This document shows positions 56,410 through 64,000 of a stretch of DNA of 64,000 bases, in pieces; the first letter of the stretch is position 1; each line of letters begins with the position of its first letter. Location of the stretch: NCBI RefSeq assembly GCF_030272615.1, contig NC_081414.1:527785137-527849136 (forward strand), read 5' to 3'. The notes below the pieces were generated by a model, which saw nothing but the letters and a program-made list of their open reading frames with translations, searched no databases and was not told the origin of the DNA. Made by a program: the position numbers and the translations under genes. The stretch is from Cryptomeria japonica (lineage: Eukaryota > Streptophyta > Pinopsida > Cupressales > Cupressaceae).

Positions 56410-57670
56410 GTATGAAGAATATGGTGAAAAGGTGTGTCTCGGTGATGACTCTCATTTGAAGGTTGTTGGTTGTGGAAGAGTCAAGATTAGATTCATTGAT
56501 GGCAGAGTAAAGAGGATCGATGGTGTAATGCACATCCTGGGTTTGGTCAAAATCTACTCTCTGTAAGTAAGTTGAGTAATGTGGGTGTGTAGGTTTCTTT
56601 CTTGCACTGTGGATGTAAGATGACTAGAGGTTCTATGGTGCTTGCTAAAGGTGTTCAGAGAGGCACCTTGTATAAGCTGGATGCATGGACTGTACAGTGC
56701 AATAGTGCTTTTGTGTTGTCCAAGAAGAGGACTCTAGATTCTTCATCCTCATAATCAGATCGAGCTGTGAACAGGATTGTTGCTTCTACATTTGATGGTC
56801 GTGCTTTCTAGGTACCTAAGGGTGCCAATGCTTTGGAGCTGAAACTCCCAACAAAGAAGACAATGTTATGGCACCAAAGACTTGGTCACATTGGTAAGAA
56901 GGGTCTTAAAACCTTGAAAAATAAATGCCTCATAGAGGGGCTTGATGATTGCAATCTTGAGTTTTATTTCTGTGAACACTGCATCCATGATAAACAAAAT
57001 CATGTTCAGTTTTACTCTAGGTCTCACAAATCTTCTAGGTTGTTGGACTCGATATATTTTGATGTTTTTGGTCTTGTTAATGTTCCTTTGATTTCAAAAT
57101 CCATGTATTTTGTTTCATTAATCGATGACTATAGTAGAAGGACATTTGTTTATTTTCTCAAAAGTAAATTTGAAGTCTTTAGTCAGTTTATATAATTTAA
57201 GGCCTAGTTGTTGAGAATCGGACTAGTAGAAAGATTAAGTGTTTGAGGACTGACAATGGTGGTGAGTTTCACTTGACAGATTTCGACAGGTTCTGTAAGG
57301 ACCATGAGATTGAGAGGCATAAGATAACTCTATTTGAACTCCTTATCAAAATGGAGTTGCAGAGAGGATGAATGCGATGTTGTAGGAGAGGGCTAGGAGT
57401 ATGCTTAGTGGTGCTAGCCTCAAACAAAAGTTCTGGGCTGAAGTTGTAGCCACTGCCTACTATCTAGTAAACATATCTCCTACATCAACACTTGTTGATA
57501 AGAAACCTATGAAGGCGTGGTCAGGAAAGAAGCCCTCGATGAGACATCTCAGAGTATTTGGTTGTGAAGCTTATGCTCATGTTCCAAGTGAAAAGAGATC
57601 TAAATTGGAGAGCAAGGTAGTGAAGTGTATCTTTATCGACTATGGTGTTGGTGTAAAAGGGTATAAGCTT
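56410..57670 (+). pseudogene. Protease end and integrase of Element F
   Basis: Broken by several stops and frameshifts. Protease: GEKVCLGDDSHLKVVGCGRV-like stretch and MHILGLVKIYSL. Integrase finger: WHQRLGHIGKKGLKTL and FYFCEHCIHDKQ. Catalytic core: LDSIYFDVFGL (Asp 1 present), RTDNGGEFHL (Asp 2) and YQNGVAERMN (Glu) in successive frames. The C-terminal part is SGASLKQKFWAEVVATAYYL and KKPSMRHLRVFGCEAYAHV. It ends at the junction with Element G. Confidence 0.85.
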
Positions 57671-57982
57671 TGTGTAGAAATTATGAATTTCCCAAAACCA
57701 CAAACAACGAATAACCTTTACAATGGAGAGAAATAATATTTCACCAAAAAATATGATTGCATTGAGATGAATAAAATGTACAATAAGCTCTCCTTATATA
57801 GGTAAGAGCAAGGATGTAGGCACCAATGAAGTGAAAGGGTAGGTACAACCACCCAACACAAATAACCATGTAGGTAAACAATAAAATATAATAAAGTTTG
57901 CTTAATACCTAAAAAATGAAAAAATGCCAACTATCCTAGAGTTGGACTTAAGCAAATGAGTAAATATTAATTTACTCCAACA
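57671..57982 (-). repeat. 3' LTR of Element G (about 312 bp)
   Basis: The minus strand starts TGTTGGAGTAAATTAATATT at 57982 and ends TTTCTACACA at 57671, exactly where Element F sequence stops. A TATA candidate TATATAAGGAG lies at about 57801-57791 on the minus strand. Confidence 0.65.
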
Positions 57983-57991
57983 CCCCCCTTA
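57983..57991 (-). promoter_or_regulatory. Polypurine tract of Element G
   Basis: The minus strand reads TAAGGGGGG directly before the LTR start. Confidence 0.6.
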
Positions 57992-58235
57992 GGTGCAACT
58001 TAGGGAGTACACTTATTATGCAATGATGGAATATGGGTCCTAGCTACGAGGCCATTTTAGGTGCCCATGTACAATGCACATACAATGAAAAGAAGTGAAT
58101 CTCCCATAAATTAGAGAAAAGGAGAAAACCTCATAGGACAAAACTTCTCTCCAAAAGAGAGAAAATAAACAAGCAAATCATGATGCATGGAGGACTCAAG
58201 ACCCCCCAAGAAATACATACATCATGTATCTACAA

Positions 58236-59250
58236 TCAAGTATCCCCCCATAGGAAGGTAGAAAGGAGAATACATAGCCCCCCCAATAATGAATAATGTC
58301 CTGTAGAAATGACAAGTGCTTGAAGTGAAAACATAGTCCAATGCCTACAAAAATCATTTTTCCCTTTGGGAAGAAGATAAACCAAGTATAAATGCAGGAA
58401 TGCTTCCCATTTTGGATATGAATTAGGAAGTGGAATCCAAATGTAAAATGATGAAGTCTCTAAAATCTTCTCATATGTCACCATGTCCTTGGAAGATGAT
58501 GCCATAAACCAATCAGGTACATGCTCAATCACAATAGAAGGTGACAAACAAGGAACCACTGGAAACTGATCTTGAACAAGCTCGGAAGACAAAGATGAAG
58601 TGATAACATTGGAGCCACAACTATCATCAAATAGGAGATATGCCTCTAAAAAATGAATAGGAGTCTAAGCTCAAAGAAGCCATCACATACACATGATCAA
58701 ACTAAACCATGGAAGGTGACAATTCAAGTGAAGGAGGAGACTCATGAATGTCAATCTCCAAAGAAGGTGTAGAGGAATCTTCAATTATGATGAAACTGTC
58801 ATCAAAGAGAAGAGAAACCCCCTCAAGTATGTCTCTCGAATCTGCAATGTGATATTCCACAAACAATGCACTAATGTCTGGCAAATAGGAATCCCAATCA
58901 GGAAGACAAATAGATACATGTTGCAAATAAAAAATGATGGAAGTCTCAAGTGAAGGAAGATCAACTATCTCTGACAAAGAATCAAGAACCTTTGAAGCAA
59001 CTACAACCTCCAAAGGATCACAAACATGGGTTATCATCTCTAAAGAATGAAAAGGCACATTGGAGTTAAAAAAAAGAGTGTCGAGATGGCGAAGAATCAT
59101 TGTCTCCATACACCTCTCGAATGTGAGTCCAAAGAGCTCGAGGACACTCAAAGTCAATAAGGGACTCCAAAAAGTCATCATTTACATTTTCAAAAATAAA
59201 CCTAAAAATTCCAGCTCTAAAGCCTTTCCAAACACTATACTCACAAGGTG
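58236..59250 (-). pseudogene. Degenerate gag-like region of Element G
   Basis: Near 59200-59100 the minus strand reads ENVNDDFLESLIDFECPRAL then WTHIREVYGDND, similar to the copia gag pattern (ALW..L.EVYG.D). Downstream open pieces 59181-58702 and 58592-58236 are hydrophobic/acidic and unrecognised. The frame relation is unclear and the assignment is tentative. Confidence 0.4.
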
Positions 59251-59867
59251 AGCTAAGACAAGGAACTTAATTGTACAAATATAGCAATAAATCCCACTTA
59301 TTAAGATAAATGAGGATAAAATCACTCTATTCTTTGTAATTCACTTTCTCCAAAATAAATAAAAATCCATAATGATGATAATTCTTCAAAATGTTAGAAA
59401 TAGCCCCATCACAAATATAGCTTCCAAAAAATAAACCTAATTTGAGCAAAAATGATATTGGTGGGGTTGGACTGCATTAGTGATATATTAGCAGGTGCTG
59501 CGCCAACAAGCCAATAAATCCACGAGCAAGCCAATTTGCATGTCACCACAACAAGCTCCACATTAGCACATTCACCAAGCTCTTAGTCACAACACACATG
59601 CATGCGAGAGACCACACAAGTCACACCTTTCCAAGGGCAAGTCAACATGGTCAACATGGCATGGTGTCTGCATCCATGATGCTTATAGACTTCAACAAAG
59701 TGTTGAACAATTCAACCGAAGCTTATTAAGTTGATACAAACCGATGCGCTGGCAAAAGCAAGACGGGCCCATGACCAAGCCAATAAAGAATGGGAAAATG
59801 GAAATCGATCTGTTTCGAAATTTAGGACTTGAAAATTTAAGATTTAAAAATTTTAGGACTTGAAAAT

Positions 59868-59962
59868 TTTAGGACAATTATTTTGAAAATTCACTTGTTG
59901 CACTGAAGAAAGATTTGCAATATAGATAGAAAAGAAAATAATACCAGAATATTATTAATTCC
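59868..59962 (-). repeat. PLE terminal repeat (pseudo-LTR), left copy, alignable part
   Basis: Aligns with 63901-64000: both have TTTAGGA, AAATTCACTTGTTGC, CTGAAGAAAGATTT, CAATATAGA and AGAATA-TATTAATTC in order. The repeat probably extends right through the ribozyme-like motif at 60018-60058, but the partner lies beyond the window. Short TCCTAAATTT repeats flank it on the left (59815-59875). Confidence 0.75.
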
Positions 59963-60017
59963 ATATAAAAATTTTATTGCATATACAAATTACAAAATCT
60001 TCAATACTAAGGTAAAA

Positions 60018-60060
60018 TTCCAAAACATGTTTAGGCCTGTAGGCCTCATCAATTGGAAAC
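60018..60060 (-). ncRNA. Relic type I hammerhead ribozyme in the PLE end
   Basis: On the minus strand, in order: stem I arm UUCCAA (60058-60053), core UUGAUGA, stem II GGCC-UACA-GGCC, core UAAA, self-complementary CAUG (very short stem III), GUU cleavage triplet, stem I arm UUGGAA (60023-60018). The consensus cores are CUGAUGA and GAAA, so two core bases are changed (C3 to U, G12 to U), which should weaken or abolish cleavage. PLE pseudo-LTRs are known to carry such ribozymes with very short stem III, thought to act as dimers. Position and orientation fit. Confidence 0.65.
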
Positions 60061-60181
60061 ACAAAATACTCAAGGAGAGTCAGAGAATGAAAGATATGCA
60101 AAAAAAGAGGGGAGGGGAGGGGGTATTTTTATTGCCCCAATCTCAAGTATTGCGCCCCATGGAAGGGGGTGTGTGATCCCC

Positions 60182-60243
60182 AATGTGGACGCACCTTATA
60201 AGGTGCAGCCCACATTAGTGAGTTCACACCCTATAAAGGTGTG
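60182..60243 (-). repeat. Two adjacent hairpins in PLE 3' UTR
   Basis: 60182-60215: AATGTGG outer arm, perfect palindrome GCACCTTATAAGGTGC inside, then CCACATT. 60225-60243: CACACC/GGTGTG arms around a CTATAAA loop. They lie about 120 bp after the end of the RT frame and could mark the RNA 3' end for reverse transcription (inference). Confidence 0.65.
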
Positions 60244-60369
60244 GCCACATGAATTTGGGGCCAAACCCATAAAAGGGGGAACCCCACAAAATTTATTTAA
60301 TTTTTTAAAACAAGTGGGAATAATTACAATACGGAAAAAACAGAGAATACAGGTCCTAATGGGAATGGC

Positions 60370-62250
60370 ACATGCTGTGACCGTTAGAAGAATGACTATA
60401 GAATCTGCTCCGAAGAAGAAATGATCCTAGTTTCTTGGGATTATACCAACAAACTCTTGAGAATTGGGTATGATGTAGTTCAGGGACTTCTTGGCAAAGA
60501 TGATGGAGTATAGGGTTTAGGGTGGCCCCCAAGTTTAAACCTTTAGCTAACGAATTGTAGTCCAACTTAAGAACGAGGGGGTCCCTTTTCTCTTAGAGGA
60601 ACCATCATGAAGATGAGAGAGAAGCAGTGAATTATCCATCTGAGAAACTTTTCTGAAACCTGGGCGAGAAGGAACATCTTCAGATAGCCACAAACATGCG
60701 CTCTGGAATAGAACTGCTTCCAAAGATGATTGGAATTGAAAGGATCTGATTCTTTGAGAAGATACCTCTTCAATTCACTCACTATAATGACATTTTCTGA
60801 TGAGGAGGATGCTAAGAATAGTAGGGAATGCATTAAAAAACATTAAGAGGCTTCTAAAAACATCTAGTGTCAAGGATACCCGAAGCTTTGAAATGATCGC
60901 CTTTGAAAAAAGTGATGTCGAGAAGATCCACTGAATAGGTGGAAACAAAAGGCGTGATCCTGATCTCAGGATAATAAATTTGATACTACCGAAAAAAATC
61001 GAGCAAAAAAGTTTTAGTATCGGTCCAAATACCAATAGCATCATCAATATACCTCTTATAGAAGACAGGGCAAGAGCAATTATGTTGAAAAAAGAGACAT
61101 TTCTCCAAATGATAGAGAAAGAGACATGCATATACCACAACAAAGTTACTACCCATGGCAGTACTGTTGAGTTGCTTGTAAACAATGCCATCAAACTCAA
61201 GATAGTGCTCACAAAGAACAAGCTTATCAAGAGAAAGAACCATGTCACACAACCGAAGATCCAAATTCTGAACTTTGAAGTAATTAGTAACCATATCTTG
61301 GAGGGAAAGAAGACCCTTTGAAGTGGGGATGCTAGGATACAAAGATTCCATGTCAAAAGAAAATAGAAGACAATCTAGAGGAAAACTCTTTTGATCAAGC
61401 TCTTGAAGAAGAGAGAGGGAGTCTAGAAAATGGGACTATTGTTGCAAGAGGATCATAAATAGGAGGTAGTCAAGTAGCTTGGAAGCATGTTCCAACATGT
61501 ATCCTGAATAACTGCAAATAAGCCTTCCGACAAACACTGGCTTATGAATCTTGGGAAGGAGATAGAAGGCACATGCTCTGGCAAAGGAGACTAGATTTTG
61601 TCTTAGGAACTTGGAGACATGATCAAGAAAGAAACTGTACTTATCAATGATAAAGTTTAGTTTTCTCCAAATGATACACCAAGGAACACTGCCCACACAC
61701 AGATACACAAGAGAATAAAAAAGTTGCCCGAGACCTTCACATTCGTATCAGGAGGAATCCAAAACCACAAGAAATAGTTTTCTCACTCCAGAGATCCTTA
61801 AGACTTTTGAGAATCCTAGCAGGAAGAGGGGGACGTCGAGAGAAGGAGCAAGAGGCAATACGACCTTTCAAAATGACTTATGTTTTCTAAATAATCTCCT
61901 CAAATTGGTAGTTGGGCTAATCAGGGTGCCATAAAGGATTTTTATGATGGAAGCAACGAGGGAAGGAACCACGAGCAAAAGGAGTGAAAGTGGCAGGAGC
62001 ACTAGAATCTAAATCTTCAGGTCCAAAAAAGGCGCTGAGACAGAGGAGTCTGGCAAAGACACAAAATTCTCTATGTATATCCTCAAGAGACATAGGGGGG
62101 TGACGAGGAATAAAGTTCACCCCAAGAGAAAGAAATTTGCATTCATTAAAAGAGAGATGCCGAGAAGAGAGGTTATGAATAGTGGTATTAGAAATGCAAT
62201 TATCCAACTTCGAGGTAGTCTTCCTGAAGAAAAAACAGAATGCCATGAAA
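60370..62250 (-). pseudogene. Penelope-type reverse transcriptase of the PLE
   Basis: N-terminal part, 62246-61917: HLSFNECKFLSLGVNFIPRH and REFCVFARLLCLSAFF. The core, over several frames, has FLVVLDSS (about 61780), FYLLPKIHKPVFVGRLICSY (about 61570-61510), MESLYPSIPTSKGL (61351), EFDGIVYKQLNSTAMGS, the catalytic FYKRYIDDAIGIW (about 61060-61020; the two Asp are intact), VDLLDITFFKG, GILDTRCF-KPLN and HPPH-K. The thumb and end, 60565-60370: LDYNSLAKGLNLG and NPKKLGSFLLRSRF. At least five frameshifts or stops. PLE RT copies element RNA at the target; a GIY-YIG domain normally follows but is not found here. Confidence 0.85.
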
Positions 62251-62289
62251 GTTTGGTCTATAGCAGGACCCCAATAGTTTAAGCGATAG

Positions 62290-63883
62290 CGTGGCCTCGA
62301 TTGCGGCTTCTTCCCCGAGCCCTGCTGTTGTTACCAATTGATGAGTTCCAAGATCTGTTCTGCCCTTTGGTCTGACCGGAGCCTATGTTGCTTCTGCCTT
62401 TGGATGGATTGGAATGTCTTGTAGATGTGGCATTCATCTTCATCTAGCAGGGGGTAGATCTTTGTTTGGAGAGAAATGGACCAGAGGCAAACAAGATGAC
62501 ATTCTTTTTCTCGATTGTCGAAGTCCCATTTTTTGGAATATACTGGTTTTGATTGTTCTGCATGTTCTTCTTGTTTTGCATGTTTTGCTTCGTCTTCTTC
62601 TTCTTCCTCATGAATTTTTTTTGAATGGGGTTAGCAGCTTCAAAAGATCCCAGATTAGAAATCAAGAACTTCAAATCTCTAAGCTCTTTGGAAAGGGCAC
62701 CGAGACATTGATTGACCTTTTCATTAATCATCTCTGCAATAGAAGGATCGGGAGGGAGTTGTTTTGCTTCATCCATGGCAACATATTTGGATTCTTGCTT
62801 GTTGGATTCAACAAGGTTTTTAGCAGATCTCTTAATGGTCCGATCAATGGAGAACTTATTACAAAGAGTGTGAAAATATTTCACGACCTCATTATACCAT
62901 TCACCAAGTGAGGTGGTGAAGACACTCGAAAGAGGAAGATTGCTAAGGGAAGCATAGGTACCCTTGAGTGCATTGTCAAACTCCTCAACATCATTAGAAA
63001 CTTTGGTCTCATGATTAGTGGAGGCTTTTGAAATAGCCTCAAGAAGAGCTTGTTAGCATCTACCTTAATAGTCTCCAATTTGGAAGAGAGTAGAGAACTT
63101 CCCTTTGGATTATTAATGGAGATCTTCGGTAGTTTTACTTGAAGGTTCTTGTGTCAATAGATTGGAAGCTCACAAGTTTGTTGAGGTAGTCTTTGGCCCA
63201 TTCAACATTCATAGAAAGTCGTTTATACCCTAAAAAAGATTTACTGACAAGAGAATGAATCTGATCAGGGTATTTACGATCAACTTTTTTTGGAGCCTTA
63301 GGAAGATAAGCAGTAGGAATAGGTCCCTTAAAAGTGGAGGGAATAACATGAGCAATAGTAGCAACATGAGCATCTGATCTATTCTGCAAGGCAGCTTCTA
63401 AGTAGGCTTCACTTCCACAAGTTTATCAACCATGGAAATCAACCCAGAAAAGTTACATGAATTAGAGAAGTTCTTCAAAGTATTATGGAACATTGAAGCG
63501 GTATCCTCGGCCTGGGCTTTGGCAACGACTTCAGATTTTCCAGCATGAGTAATGAAACTATCAATCTTTGAAGAGAGGTTTTGCATGAGGGTAGTTTGGG
63601 CAGAGAGATTATACTGATTAGAATGGGCCAACATGTTAATAAAGTCATTCTGTATAGTTTGCCAAAAATCAGGTGAAATAGGAGGTGCTTCTTTAGAGGA
63701 CCAATATGGATGACAATATCTTGACAATGAGAAGATCAGGCATGCTCTATTCACCGACACTTTTTGTCATCTTTTTCAATAGAGGAACCACCTTGGATAG
63801 GCGTCATCCTAGAACTAGTAGGGGATGTGTTTTCCATAGAGGATGATAGAGAATTCCTAACAAAATCATCTTTAGAGGACATC
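62290..63883 (-). pseudogene. Upstream ORF of the PLE, function unknown
   Basis: Starts about 63876: MSSKDDFVRNSLSSSMENTS. One base shifts near 63757 into 63760-63398 (DFWQTIQNDFINMLAHSNQY), then 63389-63135 (PSTFKGPIPTAYLPKAPKKV) and, past another break, ETKVSNDVEEFDNALKGTYA and 62884-62444, which has coiled-coil character followed by a run KKFMRKKKKTKQNMQNKKN. A Ser/Arg/Gly/Asn-rich basic linker (GNNSRARGRSRNRGH, to about 62290) joins it to the RT. It is probably one long polyprotein with the RT (about 1170 residues in all). The basic tracts suggest RNA binding. No nuclease motif seen. Confidence 0.6.
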
Positions 63884-63890
63884 GTGAATA

Positions 63891-64000
63891 AAGAACCAAA
63901 ATTTAGGAATTAAATTTTTTTTAAATTCACTTGTTGCTCTGAAGAAAGATTTCCAATATAGACAAAAAGGAAAACAATACTAGAATAATATTAATTCTAC
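63891..64000 (-). repeat. PLE terminal repeat (pseudo-LTR), right copy, cut by window end
   Basis: Matches 59868-59962 with scattered substitutions and indels, directly upstream of the PLE start codon. The rest, including any second ribozyme copy, lies beyond base 64000. Confidence 0.75.

Larger units (their letters stand above)
55019..57670 (+). mobile_element. Element F: decayed Ty1/copia retrotransposon, truncated in pol
   Basis: LTR end, primer site, gag, protease and integrase in order on the plus strand. The sequence switches abruptly at about 57671, inside the integrase-RT linker (after KGYKL), to an unrelated LTR (Element G). RT, RNase H and 3' LTR are missing. The residue patterns resemble the Tork/TNT1-like copia group (inference). 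Confidence 0.85.
57671..59867 (-). mobile_element. Element G: copia-like LTR and degenerate internal region
   Basis: Minus orientation: LTR at 57982-57671, purine tract to its right and gag-like coding traces at 59250-58702. No primer site or second LTR was found; the right side is cut by the Penelope-like element. No reverse transcriptase is present, so this is either a non-autonomous element or a badly deleted one. Confidence 0.55.
59868..64000 (-). mobile_element. Penelope-like retroelement (PLE), about 4.1 kb, right end cut by window
   Basis: Minus strand, right to left: repeated end (pseudo-LTR), ATG near 63876, a long upstream ORF, Penelope-type reverse transcriptase (about 62250-60370), a 3' UTR with hairpins, then a second copy of the repeated end. 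RT motifs FYLLPKIHKP, STAMGSNFVVVYACLFLY-like and YKRYIDDAIGIW, followed by LLDITFFKG, are PLE signatures and do not occur in LTR-element RTs. I see no GIY-YIG endonuclease after the RT. Several frameshifts make it inactive. PLEs in conifers (called Dryads) are known to me from the literature; whether this is one is inferred. Confidence 0.82.

Overview
This window looks like a large, repeat-rich seed-plant nuclear genome, most likely a gymnosperm/conifer. That is an inference: nearly everything is nested LTR retrotransposons of plant types, there is a Penelope-like element (a class I know from conifers but not as a normal angiosperm component), and only one host gene is recognisable, itself broken by an insertion. 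No bacterial operon, plasmid, CRISPR or organellar feature is seen.

Layout, left to right. (1) 1-5117, minus strand: Element A, a Ty3/gypsy element of the Ogre/Tat/Athila (OTA) kind with an uninterrupted gag-protease frame running off the left edge, a leader and one LTR. It sits inside (2) 5118-12730, minus strand: Element B, a decayed Ty3/gypsy element with gag-protease, a long extra ORF between LTR and gag, and an LTR with TATA box and GC-rich hairpin repeats. (3) 12731-13800, plus: relic gag-protease of a third Ty3 element (C), then a probable PPR pseudogene scrap. (4) 14436-18985: AT-rich, no gene seen, one ~255-bp tandem duplication. (5) 18991-32440, plus: Element D, a complete 13.45-kb non-autonomous Ty3 element with two LTRs, a perfect 5-bp target duplication (ATGAC), a gag-protease frame with in-frame stops, only the tail of integrase, and a captured plant mobile domain (PMD) gene in antisense that still shows an intron. 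(6) 32441-37086: LTR remnant, AT-rich DNA, a CT-rich microsatellite and a repeat-bearing ORF. (7) 37087-47227: an F-box/kelch-like gene split by Element E (37450-46464, minus), a complete Ty1/copia element with a perfect 5-bp target duplication (ACTTC), initiator-Met primer site and decayed gag-pol. (8) 47228-55018: no gene recognised. (9) 55019-57670, plus: Element F, a decayed Ty1/copia element truncated inside pol by (10) 57671-59867, minus: Element G, a copia-like LTR with polypurine tract and a degenerate gag-like region. (11) 59868-64000, minus: a Penelope-like retroelement (PLE) with a Penelope-type reverse transcriptase, a long upstream ORF, repeated ends (pseudo-LTRs) and what looks like a decayed type I hammerhead ribozyme.

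The genes do not form a pathway. The interest lies in element architecture: gene capture in D, extra ORFs in B and the PLE, hairpin arrays in the LTR/leader regions of A and B, and the ribozyme relic in the PLE. Translations were done by eye from the bases; boundaries without a partner repeat in the window are approximate.
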